64,000 bases of DNA from Absidia repens (lineage: Eukaryota; Mucoromycota; Mucoromycetes; Mucorales; Cunninghamellaceae). The notes beneath the pieces were generated by a model. That model saw nothing but the letters and a program-made list of their open reading frames with translations, was not told the origin of the DNA and made no database searches. Location: positions 372,001-436,000 of the forward strand of contig MCGE01000029.1 in NCBI GenBank assembly GCA_002105175.1. Direction: 5' to 3'. A program made the translations under genes and the position numbers. Below, piece after piece: positions 32,242-46,061 of the stretch (its first letter is position 1; the number at the start of each line of letters is the position of its first letter).

Positions 32242-34330
32242 CTGTAGTGGGTGATATCCTGAAGGTGAACGCTGGTGGTCGTATTCCTTGTGATGGAAAA
32301 CTTTGGCGCGGCAATACTACTACTGACGAATCAATGATTACCGGTGAATCTGTCCCTGTGACCAAGCAACCTGGAGATAGTGTGATCAGTGCGACAATTA
32401 ATATGACTTCACCCATCTACCTTCGTGCTCTTCGTGTTGGCTCTGATACTACCCTCTCTCGTATTATTCAATTGGTTCAAGATGCCCAAGCCTCACCCAA
32501 GGCACCTATTGAACAATTAGCCGACACAATCTCTAGTGTGTTTGTTCCAGTCGTCATTCTTTTGGCTTTGATTACTTATGTTACATGGCAAGTGCTCTCT
32601 GCAAAAGGTTTATACCCTACTGAATGGGTTGCTCAAGGGGAAAGTACTACTGTATTCTCAATCATGCTTGGTGTGTCCGTACTTGTCATTGCATGTCCAT
32701 GTGGTCTTGGTTTGGCCAGTCCAACAGGTAAATACGGAATATACGACATTAAATTATCAATTATCATTCATGCTAACTATTTTTTTTTTTTTTGGTGGAA
32801 TGATTAGCTGTCATGGTAGGCACAGGCGTTGCGGCTCGGTATGGTGTCCTTGTGAAAGGTGGTGGCTATGCGTTGGAAATGGCAAGTCGTATTACTACTG
32901 TGGCATTTGACAAAACTGGTACCTTGACACTTGGCAAACCTGTTGTCACAGATAGCTGGATCAACCATAACAAAGCATCTACAGATGGTGATGACGATAA
33001 CGGCACAGCCGCTGTTTGGAAAATTCTTGGACGAATGGCATCGATCAGCAACCACCCACTTTCACAGGCTATTGAAAAGAATGCATGCACTACACTGAAA
33101 TATTTGGCCACTGGAGTCTCAATGGAAACAAACAGCTCTACCTCCGATGGTGAAGAAGACGACACAACTGAAAGGCAAGACTGGTTCGATGGTGTTTCTG
33201 TCGTTCATGCACAAGAAGTACCTGGTCGTGGTGTATCTGCTACATTGACGTTGTCTGTTGATGTGGCCAACCATTTATCTGGAAAATTAAATGGTATCCG
33301 TGCTCTGAACGTCTTTTTGGGAAATCAAGCTTGGATGGATGAAAACCACGCACGGTATGAAACTGCAAAGCAAGCAACCGAGAAGCAAGCGGAACAGATT
33401 CAGTGGCAAGATCAAGGCAAATCTATTGTGATGTTCTCTGCGTCTCCTGTAGCTGGTCAAATCGAAGAAGGTGTATCTCATCAAGATGGATGTCGCAACT
33501 CTTGCGCATGTGTTGTATGTCATTGTAGCTCCTCCTCAGTTTGCTGTAGTGCTTCCCGAACGATGATGCTTGCTCAAGTGGCCATTGCTGATATTCCTCG
33601 TCCAGAAGCAATCAAGGTGGTGGAACAATTACGGAAATTGGGTGTTGAAGTATGGATGGTGACCGGAGACAACGAACGGACTGGTCGTGTGATAGCTGCT
33701 CAACTTGGAATTGACAAGGACTTTGTACTAGCGGGCGTCAAACCGGAACAAAAGGCAGATAAGGTGCGTAACTTGCAGCGGCGGGGATTGGCGGATGATG
33801 CAGCTCAACAAAGATCATCTTGGATTATGCGATTCTTCAGTGGAAACAAAAAAGGAAGACATGGATTCAAACCTGCTGTGGTGGCTATGGTGGGCGATGG
33901 TATTAATGATTCACCAGCTCTCGCTCAGGCTGATGTTGGGTAAGAATACGAATAAGAAAATCAAAATGAATGTGCGGCAACTAACTCCACCTTTCCTCTT
34001 TTATTTTATTTTAGTATTTCTGTTGGATCCGCTACAGATATTGCCATTGAAGCCGCAAGCATTGTATTGATACGAAACAATTTAATGGACTTGCTGACAA
34101 TGTACGATGTATCAAAAGCCGTGGTGCGCCGCATTCGTTTGAATTTCTTTTGGGCTTTTACCTATAACGTATGTGCCATTCCAATTGCTGCTGGAATTTT
34201 GTACCCTGGAACTGGCTCCGGCTTGCCGCCTTATATTGCTGGACTTGCTATGGTTGCATCGAGTATCAGTGTAGTGTGCTCAAGCTTACTCCTTCGACTC
34301 TATCGCGCCCCCAAATACACCAAACAGTAA
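29385..34330 (+). CDS. Copper-exporting P1B-type ATPase with seven HMA domains
   Basis: Four exons, 29385-32157, 32248-32727, 32808-33939 and 34015-34330, give 1566 residues. Seven N-terminal heavy-metal-binding domains carry their CxxC at about residues 13, 100, 207, 334, 457, 541 and 637: MTCQHC, MTCSSC, MTCSHC, LTCESC, MTCSSC, MYCGSC, MTCSSC. The pump core has [17 protein letters not shown] (actuator), CPC in the sixth helix, DKTGT (phosphorylated Asp), a nucleotide-site NHPL in place of SEHPL, and [10 protein letters not shown]. It is the CCC2/ATP7 family: it loads copper into the Golgi lumen for multicopper oxidases and exports excess copper. Yeast Ccc2 has two HMA domains and human ATP7A/B six, so seven is high. 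A Cys-rich stretch near residues 1312-1332 is discussed separately. The long first exon is intron-free; junctions keep phase. Confidence 0.95.
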
Positions 34331-34938
34331 TGGCTCAACTAGGAAACTATTGGTCTCAATGCAGCTTATCCACCATTCCCTTTTTTTTTTCTCCCTTCCC
34401 CACTCATTAATCATTTTAGCATAGACTGTATTACATTATTTCATTTATCATTATAAATATTTTATCAATAAAAAGAACATAACAGACATCTTTGTACTCT
34501 ACTTTTGTCCGAATTTATGCAGGCTTGCTCAAAAAAAAAAAAAAAAGAGGGGCAGAGTTTTACTTCTTTCATTTTTAAAAAGAGTATTACAAATTGGCGG
34601 GGGAGGTTAAAGAAAGGATACGGCGGAAAAATTCACGCAGTGAAATGGCAAACGATAAACAGAGGTGATTACACAATCATCGCTACATTATGTTTTACCG
34701 CTTTCTGATATCGAAAAACACCAACCTCAACTATAGCAGTCGAATTTGGACGCCTCCATTGATACGGGAAAACTGGTGGTATTGGCACTTGATGGATTAA
34801 ATGCGTACATTCATTAACGAAACTGAAACAAGTATCATTTGTGATGATCATTTGATCCGGTGGCATTTCCTTGGCAGTCTAAGACACTCTCCCACTGATT
34901 ATGACTTTGTATATTGGCCCACGAAAAGAAACGACACC

Positions 34939-34975
<37 letters not shown>

Positions 34976-35843
34976 AATTGCCAACCTCTGCCCTTTCTAT
35001 CATATAGATTATGTACCTTTTTGTCTGGTATATGCTCTTCTTGGAAAAATAATAAAGAAATGCTTTTGTTTTGAGATAAACTTAGTGTTGAAATCATATG
35101 AACTAGTAAGGGACAATTATTGGAAGTAGATAGATGAATTTAGTATAGTGCAATTTTATATTAGATTAGACTTTTTATTTGTTTGTTTGTATTTGCCGAT
35201 AAATGAAATGATTTGTCTCTTTTTTTTTTTTTTTTTTTTTACAATGACTGGTATTTATATGTTTTGGAAATGATGATTGACTCTCTGACAAATTGGTTCG
35301 TACAAAAACAACCTAATTATATATGGTTTATTCGGGAATCTATACGGATGCAGTACAACAATGATGAGAAATGCATAGGGTTTGCCACATTTTGTGGGGA
35401 AAAGCAGGGAAAACGTTAGACTTTTGCGGACAACTACAAACTCAGACAGGTTATTGTTGGTTTGTCATTTTCATCATCCTCTTCCAATGATTCCTTCGTG
35501 GTGGAACTACGTTATATGTGATTAAAAATGGCATAAAATGTGTTTGGTGTCAATATTACTTACCATGTTTGCTTTTTTGGTATACATTTCTTTTTCCATT
35601 GCTCGACATCAACAGAGAAACTCTTCAGCGGGCTGCGAATATCCATCACCGCCTGTGGAACCACAAAAATAATCTGTCATATGAATCTTTCTTTTATCTC
35701 TCTCACTCTATTTTTTTTTTTCGCTTTCTTTAATCTTCATTACCCACTGCATCCCCGTCCGCTCCCCTCCCTCATCCACCCCTTCCTTTCGTTTCGTCTT
35801 GTTTCTCATTTAGACCTTCATATATTACTCATTTATTATCTTC
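34331..35843. other. Intergenic region between copper ATPase and TMEM135-like gene
   Basis: 3' UTR of the ATPase (AATAAA-like signal near 34467) and promoter of the next gene. Poly(T) runs at about 34940-34971 and 35220-35240. A minus-strand 65-codon open frame at 34669-34866 has protein-like composition (VNECTHLIHQVPIPPVFPYQ) but no start context, splice partner or recognised family. Confidence 0.5.
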
Positions 35844-37763
35844 ATGTATACCAAAAAGTCAGCATCGACGACAGATCACATCCTTCACAATGTCAAAACG
35901 AGTCTTCCACCTACTCTCCAAGCGCCTTTTATGACCGCTCTACGTGCATTTGGTGTATCTTGGACATTAACAACAGCACCAGGTGTTCTTGGTTTGGTGA
36001 TCAAGTTATGTCTCGCTTTAATAAAACAACGGCAACCGAACAACAAACTCTCTAGCATGGCTCTCATTCGGCAGTTTTTATTCCATCAACTTCCCAAGCT
36101 ATTGAAGAAAAGTATCTATCGCAATGGATTCCCTTGGTTGGTCACTGGTGCATTTGCCAGTCATCGCTTCGTTACCTATATATTGAAACGATGGCAACTT
36201 CTTTTACAAGAGCAGCAGCAACGACAGCAGCAACAACAACAACAACAACAATCTCATTCAGACATACCTCCTTCTCACAAACAGACCAACGACAAGATCG
36301 CCTCATCCCTTTTCAGTAATGACAAGCAACGCCAGCTGGTCTTGTTTTTATCAGCGGCTGCATCAATGCTCTTTGTCCGACGCCTCTTCCCCAATACGAA
36401 AACCACCGAATTCACCTTCTTCACCTTGGTCCGTGCTTTGGACGTCTATGCTCACCGTGCCTATCAATCGCCTGCCATCACTCGCACCGTCCCTGCATGG
36501 GTGATGGAATATGGAAGTGTGATTGCGTTTACGTTGGCGTGTACCGAAATCATGTTTTCTTGGTTTTATGATCCGGCTCGTTTACCAAAGTAAGTGATGT
36601 TTTATTTTTGTGTGCGTCCAAGCGGGCGGGTGGGTGGGTGCGACCTGTCAATCCAACTCAAAAAAAAAAAAAACTAAACTAAACTTTGTTTTTGTTTCAA
36701 TAGGGGATATTCGATGTGGATCACAAAAATGGCACAAATGGATGATCGTTTATTATGGGCTCTCAGAGGTATTCGAAACGGAACATGGGTTTATGGCGTA
36801 AGTGAATGGAGACAAAATGTCATCAAAAAAACAAAAAAGGCTTATTACTGTTGTTGTGGGGCGAGGGCGGCGGCGAACTGAAATGGCATGGATGACTGAT
36901 TCCGTTTTTTATGATTTCTATTAAATTTATTTAGAAAGATACAGGTGTGAATGATTTACTTGGTAACTATTGCGTTGACCTTGGTCTTCCTTACGAAGCC
37001 GGTATACCAACTCGTGGTCGTATTCCCTGTCGTGTGGTTCATGGTGGTCAACCCTGGGGATGCGAAGTCCACGCCTTGTCACGATTTGCGAAAGGATTTG
37101 TCAAGGTGTTCCTGGTAAGTACAAAAGACCGACGAATACCAAACATACATACATACAATTGTATATTTACTTATGTTCCCTTTCTATACTTTCAATTAGT
37201 TATATTTTACTGTTCATTTGACACCACCACTTCTATTCAAGACCAGCAAATTGGCACAAAACCCGATATCTAGTTTACAGCACATATTGAAGGCATCCGT
37301 GCGTTCTTCGACCTTTTTGGCGACATTTATTACTCTTATTTGGTATTCGATTTGTTTGACTCGGACACGTATTGGGCACCAATTGTTTGGCATCAAGCAA
37401 ACGCGGTTGGATGATACCCTTGGACCCTTGATTGGATCCGCCATGTGTGGACTTTCCTTGATGATCGAAAACCGCCACCGACGAGGTGAAATGGCATTGT
37501 ATGTGATTCCTCGAGCATTATTCTCATTGACGGAACGGCTTATTGGACCTTGGCATACGCGAGGCCGGTGGTGGGAACCCAAAATGGCGGAGGCCGCAGA
37601 AACAGCCGTGTTTGCAGCGTCGGTCATGACAGTGGTGAATGCAATGTATAAGGACAAGGATATGGTGCGAAGCTCCGTGCGTGGTCTTCTCGGTTGGATC
37701 ATGAAGTACGAGTTAGCAGACCAAAAAGAAGAAAAAGAACAAGCCAAGACATCGGAAAAGTGA
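35844..37763 (+). CDS. TMEM135-like membrane protein
   Basis: Four exons, 35844-36589, 36704-36797, 36935-37114 and 37200-37763, give 527 residues with consistent phase. Several hydrophobic segments are spread along the protein. The Cys/His-containing stretch IPCRVVHGGQPWGCEVHALS followed by FAKGFVKVFLLYFTVHLTP matches the N-terminal cysteine-rich domain pattern of the TMEM135 family, and the later LGPLIGSAMCGLSLMIE with NRHRRGEMALYVIPRAL fits the second half of that family. TMEM135 proteins act in peroxisomal and mitochondrial membrane dynamics and lipid handling in animals; the fungal role is not established. A Gln run lies at about residues 124-136. The C-terminus is charged (KEEKEQAKTSEK). 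Confidence 0.75.
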
Positions 37764-38382
37764 AGACTTTATCGTTTGACTGGTTGACTTGGACTCTTGC
37801 TCCTCCTTTCCCTCCTCGTATTATACTTCAATTCTGTTTATTATCACTATTGTCTCTATTTATTATTTCTATTTTATTGTTATTATTTATTCTATTTTAT
37901 TTTTACCTTAGTTGACATTTACCCAATTTATTTTGACAATAAAAAAGACGATGGTTGTTGTAATATGTGCTTTTCTGGCAACACAACGTATGTTTAGTAT
38001 CACGTGGGTTACAAGCCTTTGGTTTGTTTGTTTTTTGGTTTATCTGTGCATTATTTGACAATTGGTTGTGTAGGCTGGTGTATTAGGGCTTTTTTCTTAG
38101 TGTATAGTTGTGTGATGTCTTTCCTTACTGGGTACGATCAGTGGTGTCTCAGAAAAAGGTAAGTGTTGTAGGCTCATTATTTCCCCTTTTTTTTAATTTT
38201 TTCGCACTGTAGTAAAAATTAAGCGCCGCTGGGATCTTTCCCCTCACTTTTCTTTTTTTTTTGAAACCTTGCTTCCTTTTTTTTTTTTTTTTTTTTCTCA
38301 CTGGTTCCTCTTATTATTTTTATTTTTTCTAATAGACAAATACACCTCATTATCGTTCATTTGGTATTACACAACAACATCA
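37764..38382. other. Promoter region of the C2H2 gene
   Basis: Contains the TMEM135-like 3' UTR with an AATAAAAAAG signal near 37938, a CACGTG palindrome at 38001-38006, and T/C-rich leader sequence with a long T run at 38277-38296. No gene is supported. Confidence 0.5.
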
Positions 38383-39672
38383 ATGGCTTCATCCCTCACC
38401 TATCAGCTACACCATCAGCAACAAAAGCAACAACAACAAGCATACAACAAACATGACGGCATTGCAGCAGAAGCAGACCTTCCATCCCCACCCCATTCTT
38501 CTTGTGGAGATGAGCACGCAGGGCTTCCCTCATCAGTGGTGCATTCATCTTCATCCGCTCAGCAAACATCCAGTGACGGAAGCAATGGCCCAATATTAGA
38601 CGCTTCACCATCCACTCCTCAACCAATACAGCAGCAGGAGCAGCAAGATCAACGACGGGATTCTCTTCAGTCTCACTTTAGCACCCTAACCTTACAAGCT
38701 ATCTCAAATTCTCTTCCTGCCAACTACACGATCGATCATTCCTCCATCAAGACCTCTCTACACCAAGCTCTCGCAACGACGGTGGCAGCAGCGGCGGCGG
38801 CAGCAGCAGCAGCATCCAAGACCAATGGCAGCAATGCAAACCACACAACACCGATTCCTATTGAAACAACAACATGTCGACGGGGGTCTCAACAAAGCCA
38901 ATCTTTACGTGCGGGGGATCCATCTAGCAACAGTATTCACCAGCATTTCTCACCACCACCACCACCACTATCGACTTCCACATCTGCTGTAGCGACGGCT
39001 GCTGGCACCGGAGGACTAAGTATCCGATATTCCCGTCGTCCATCATCTCAGCAGGCCATAGACCGAAAACAGCGAATATTATCAACTTCATCAACAGCAA
39101 TAGCAGCAGCAGCATCACCGCCACCACCCCGGCCAAATTTTGCCAAATCTTATCAGCACAGCAACAACAATGACTCTACTCTTTTATCATCCACTTCCTT
39201 ACCAACAACAACTTCGCACGGTTCTCATTATCGGTGCGATGACTGTGGAAAGATCTACAAACACCCTAGTTGTCTCACCAAACATCGATGGGAACATTCG
39301 GAAGAGTGGGAATTGACCTCCAAATTGCTTTTGACCAAACATCAACAAGTACAAATGTTGGAAGCCGCGGCGATTCTTGTCAGTATGGACCCATCTTCCA
39401 CCACCACCCCTTCATCTTCAGGTACACACAAAGGCGACGACATGGAGGACGACGACGACGATGAGGTAGATATTTTGAACGACGATGACGACAACGACGA
39501 CAATGAATCGATTCAGGTGGATATAGATGACACGGATGATGATGATATGATGATGGAAATGGATCAAGACGACGCCACATCAATGGATCAAGAAGAACAT
39601 GCTTTTCCTTCTATGGTTGGATCCACCCCTGCTATGTTACCTTCCTCTTTTACCACTTCCCATTATGTTTGA
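38383..39672 (+). CDS. Single C2H2 zinc-finger protein, Ser/Gln/Ala-rich, acidic tail
   Basis: Intronless gene of 429 residues from the ATG at 38383; the longer upstream open frame is an F-rich leader and was not used. One C2H2 finger at about residues 281-304 reads YRCDDCGKIYKHPSCLTKH with the last His in RWEHSEEW. It is followed directly by a conserved-looking helix (TSKLLLTKHQQVQMLEAAAI). The N-terminal 280 residues are low complexity with Gln, Ala (about 11 in a row), Pro and Ser tracts; the C-terminus is a long Asp/Glu run. The finger with its KHRWEHSEEW extension resembles a fungal-specific C2H2 family, so a DNA-binding regulator is likely. Target genes cannot be inferred. Confidence 0.8.
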   Translation: MASSLTYQLHHQQQKQQQQAYNKHDGIAAEADLPSPPHSSCGDEHAGLPSSVVHSSSSAQQTSSDGSNGPILDASPSTPQPIQQQEQQDQRRDSLQSHFSTLTLQAISNSLPANYTIDHSSIKTSLHQALATTVAAAAAAAAAASKTNGSNANHTTPIPIETTTCRRGSQQSQSLRAGDPSSNSIHQHFSPPPPPLSTSTSAVATAAGTGGLSIRYSRRPSSQQAIDRKQRILSTSSTAIAAAASPPPPRPNFAKSYQHSNNNDSTLLSSTSLPTTTSHGSHYRCDDCGKIYKHPSCLTKHRWEHSEEWELTSKLLLTKHQQVQMLEAAAILVSMDPSSTTTPSSSGTHKGDDMEDDDDDEVDILNDDDDNDDNESIQVDIDDTDDDDMMMEMDQDDATSMDQEEHAFPSMVGSTPAMLPSSFTTSHYV

Positions 39673-40084
39673 ATTATTTTTATATTTTTGTATATTCCCC
39701 TCCTCTCCCCTTTGTTTAGCCTTTAGTTTTATCCCATACTATTTCCCCACCCCACCCCCTATACACACACATACACACACACACACACACATATTGTCTT
39801 TTTGTAATAAAAAAAAAAGAATGAAATAAAGAAATACTAGTTGTTTTGAATTTTACAATATACTTTTAACGATGATGATGTGTTGTTCCTTAAAAATAGG
39901 ACAATGGTGCGGGGTTATCAATCTGGGCTTTATTGTGGGTTGATTTTGGGGGCCCGAGCGCACTGGGTTTTTCTTTGATAGGCAGGGTGTTACTTTTATA
40001 ATTATATAAATTATCTCCATATGATTAGAGCGGGAGGATAAAAAAAGAAAAATTAAAGAAAAGGTACTGGGTTTGGTGATTAGC

Positions 40085-40119
<35 letters not shown>

Positions 40120-40660
40120 TGTGAGGGGCGCTGTAGGGTGCAATTACTCGTCAAGGTAAAAGATATCCAGTTTTTATTAGAAAAGGGTCAAAGACATAAA
40201 CCAGTTAGTGTGTAAGTCCCTGGATTTGATATCAAAATAAAAAAAAAAGAAAAGAGAAACAGGTTATGCAGTAGACATATGAAAGACATGATGCTTTTTG
40301 ATAGGATACATGAAACGAGGTAAGGCAACTACTACAAAATAAGTCATGTGTGCATTTACAGTAAATAGTATGACCAACAGTATTTTATAAACGACAAGGA
40401 TGATATCATATACAGTTAAAAAGACAAAAGGACAACATTCTTTATTAAATTGTCATCAAATAAATCAAAAAACTAGAGGCATAAACAGAGTGCTATACAG
40501 TACAAAGGGGTCATTTTTTATTTTGAAACATCAAAAAGAATATATCACAGTAATAAAAAAAAATAAAGAATAATAACGGTGTAAATATATACATACATAC
40601 ATATATATATAACTAAACTAAGTGGAGGAAGGGGAAGGGGAAGGGGAAAGGGGGACTAAA
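39673..40660. other. Intergenic region between convergent genes
   Basis: 3' UTRs of the C2H2 gene (AATAAA signal near 39825) and of Rab11. Contains (CA)n near 39762-39790, an A run at about 40086-40115, (AT)n/(ACAT)n near 40590-40610, and a G-rich tract at 40627-40655 just after the Rab11 stop codon. No gene is supported. Confidence 0.55.
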
Positions 40661-42736
<2,076 letters not shown>

Positions 42737-44370
42737 ATGTTGCAAACCATTCCACCTCAAAGTCATGGAGGGTCAGCACTTCATGGCAAAGTATTATTGG
42801 CAGCGGCAAAGGAGGTAAAAAAGAAGAAGACAAAAAAAAACATCAAGGATATGACTAAACTTGACTATATTAATTTTATTTATTATTTATTTGCTTGCTC
42901 TTGGCGTCATTGTTGTTATAGCGTACACCAGGGCTCTTAGGAAGAAAACGAACATCATTGGGAAACCTACGAAAATCCAAATCATCAACTACAGCCGATC
43001 GTCAGCAACAAAAATCTGAACAAATGGTCGCAGTAGATATGACCATGAAACGACGATCTACTGGATGCCTACGACGTGCTTCTTTTTATTCAACCAAAAG
43101 TACAAAATCCGCTGATGCATCACAAATTAACAAGGTAAAACAGTTAGTTTAGCCCTTTTTATCCCTTATAGTATATTCACACTTTTTTTTTATTGATCAC
43201 ATGGCTAACCTTTTTTTTTTTTTTTTTTTACTCACTCTATTGTTTCTTGGTTTCATCCAACGCAATGTATAGGAAGTATGGCGACCCCCAGGATTCTATG
43301 AAATTCCCAATATTCTTGGCAGTAATGCATTTTTGAAACCAGAGCCACATACACAACCGACTTACAGCCTACGACCTTACACGCCCCAAAAACATATTTG
43401 CAAACGGCCATGGCTTCCGGCTGGCAAATCATTGGATATTCCTCAGTTGCCACCTTTGGTCCGATCTGAAAACGAATTTGAACGTAGCATTCGCAAGGCA
43501 CTTCCCAAAACCCAAGTTTCGTCACTGGACCCACGCAATAAGTACGCTAGTTTCAAGGAAATCGGCACTGGTGTCAACGGTTCCGTGGTTCGTACGACCC
43601 ATCGTTACAAAAAGAATCTGCATCTGGCTATCAAAAGATGTCGTTTGGACCCCGACCGTGAATACAAAATGGCTATCGTACGTGAACTCAAAATCATGGC
43701 GTCTGGACATCCCAATCTTATTCGTCTGCGTGAAGTCACTCTCTGGCGTGATGATGTTTGGATGGCCATGGATCTTCAACGCTGCTCTGTGTTTGCTGTC
43801 CTTTGTCAACGTGGTATCCCTGAAGAATTTGCTGTCCATATCACCTGTGAAACCCTCAAAGGCTTACAATACCTTCACTCCAAAGGCTTTATTCATCGTG
43901 ATATCAAGTGTGAAAACTTACTACTAGGTTGGAACGGTGAAGTCAAACTTGGTAAGTCATTTTCTATTTTTATATAAATGCGCTCTCCGTCAACTTTACT
44001 AACCTTTTTTTTTTTCTTTTTTAGCTGACTTTGGCTTGGCGACAAGAACTACTAAACGCAACAAAGATCGACTTGGAACAAGCAAATGGATGGCTCCAGA
44101 AGTCATTCGTGAACAATACTATGATGAAAAAATCGATATGTGGTCTCTTGGTATTACTGTGGTGGAAATGATGGATCGTGTGCCTCCTCACTATTTGATC
44201 AAGGATGAAATTGAATTGTTTGCTGCTATTCTTAGCGATCCAAGCCCTACCTTCACTTACAGTTATCCTACCATGTATATGCGAGGTTTGGTTGCTTGGC
44301 TATTGGATGAAAACTCGCGTACTCGTCCCAGTGCAAAGGATGTCTATCAGGTAAATTGATATATAAACAC

Positions 44371-44455
<85 letters not shown>

Positions 44456-44623
44456 CATATATGTGTGTGTGTTTATTTATATGACTCTTTTCTTCTTTAT
44501 TAACCTTCTTTTTGCTTCAAAATCAAACAGGAAATCATTGCCCATGTACAAAGCAACCTTTTACGGATGGCCACTACGACGGAATTGGCAAGATTTGTCA
44601 ATCATGTTTTGCCTCCTTACTGA
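42737..44623 (+). CDS. STE20/PAK-related protein kinase without CRIB domain
   Basis: Five exons, 42737-42814, 42922-43134, 43273-43951, 44025-44350 and 44531-44623, give 462 residues. The N-terminal 100 residues are basic and Ser/Thr-rich (LGRKRTSLGNLRKSKSS). A linker with PGFYEIPNILGSN precedes the kinase domain (about 185-440). The domain has the Gly loop GTGVNGSVV, AIKRCRL (catalytic Lys), HRDIKCEN, ADFGLAT and APEVIREQYYDEKIDMWSLG. The HRDIKCEN and WSLGI context is of the STE20/PAK group. The activation-segment end reads GTSKWMAPE where PAKs have GTPYWMAPE. No Cdc42/Rac-binding CRIB motif (ISxPxxFxHxxH) was found, so it is a PAK-group kinase of unclear input. The intron at 44351-44530 carries long (CA)n and (TA)n tracts. 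Confidence 0.85.
44375..44470. repeat. (CA)n-(TA)n microsatellite in kinase intron
   Basis: Compound dinucleotide repeat, ACACACAC followed by ATATATAT and ending in GTGTGTGTG, inside the last intron of the PAK-like kinase. Confidence 0.85.
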
Positions 44624-45375
44624 TGATCAACTTGGATAGGTTGTCTCTCTTCACTGTTTTTCTTTCTCTCTCAACATTATGAATTTTCTGCTTCCATATT
44701 TGTCCTTGTTTTTACATATTTGCCACTTTGCATAACCCTCACCCCAAAAAATATTCACACCTCATCCTCTCCTCAAACACACACGCTTTTTATATACACA
44801 CATACACACACACACACACACACTTTCTCTGATGCCCATCACAAAATTCATATCATCTGTTGAATCACCCTTCTTTATACCACCACTTTCCCTCTTACCT
44901 TCTTCCTTCCTCTGTTTTTTTGGAACCTGGCTTTGCTGAAGAATCATTCCAACCTGTGTTTTTTTAGATTTATATAGTTTATCTTGTTACCCCTCACCCG
45001 ATTTTTTTTTTTTGTATGTTTTATTGTTTTTTACGTTTCCGTTGTTTTTTTTTCTCTCTCCCTCGACTATCATATCCCCCATCACCCACACACAAACACA
45101 CACGCGCGCTCTTCCTCTTCTTCATCCTTTCACCATCCTGTTTTGTTTTAGTCTTTCCACTTTGTGATAAATAAAAAATAAAAAAATCTTTATTCAAAAC
45201 CAAAAACTATGATACATATATACTATGACTACTATTGACTGCGTATACTAAAAAATATTTTGCAGCTATACGAAATAAAAAAAAATAAAAATGAAAGGCG
45301 TTTATCTACACTAAGAGAAGGAAGGGATTTTGGTATTTGAAGGGAGAGAGAGAGTGGGGGGTTGGATCATCATTA
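44624..45375. other. Intergenic region between convergent genes
   Basis: 3' UTRs of the PAK-like kinase and of the amphiphysin gene. C/T-rich with (CA)n near 44798-44821 and 45086-45102 and a GAGAGAGAGTGGGGGG stretch near 45345-45360. No gene is supported. Confidence 0.55.
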
Positions 45376-46023
45376 TTATAGTTCGGATACATAATTGCCT
45401 ACACACAACAAAAAAAAAAAAAAAAATGAAAGAGTTTTTTAGTGTCATTTCATCGCCTTTTCTCCTCCTCCCTATTTGTCGATAGATTTTGTTTTAAAAA
45501 GAACTGACATATTTCCCCTTTTTTCCGTCCGTTCCCCCAACCCCTCTCTCTCTCTTTTTTTTTTTCTCTCTCTCCAACCCCTCCACACCCATCCACCCCT
45601 TGCTTTCCCCTTCGTTTATTTATTTATTTATTTATTTACCTGGAAAGATACCCGTTTGACCATGAAGTTTCCCAGTCCACCAATCATTTTGATCCGCCGT
45701 TCGTTCCACTAGTTCGATCTTATCATCCTTGCGAAAAGTCAAATCACCATCGGCTTGTGCTTGATAGTCATACAGAGCCAGTACATAATGAACCGCCGTT
45801 TTGCTGTTGGGTTGGGATCGATTGGCAATGGCAGACGGTGGTGGTGGCGACGATGGTCCGCCCCATGCTTGTTGTTGTTGGCCAATGGTATGATGGCTGC
45901 TGCCTCCATATGCAGGAGGCGCTGCTTCTATTGACATAGTGGTCCCTTGTTCGCGTTCACGTAATGCCGCCCGTTCCTTCAATGACAGTCTTGAATTGTT
46001 GGCTCCTCCAGAAGCTGTCAAAT

Positions 46024-46061
<38 letters not shown>

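Noticed and set aside
38269..38382. Longer N-terminus for the C2H2 protein
   Set aside because: The upstream in-frame extension is F/L-rich, compositionally like untranslated leader, and the ATG at 38383 gives a normal Ser/Gln-rich start.
44375..44470. Telomere- or centromere-like repeat
   Set aside because: It is a compound CA/TA microsatellite inside a kinase intron with intact exons on both sides.
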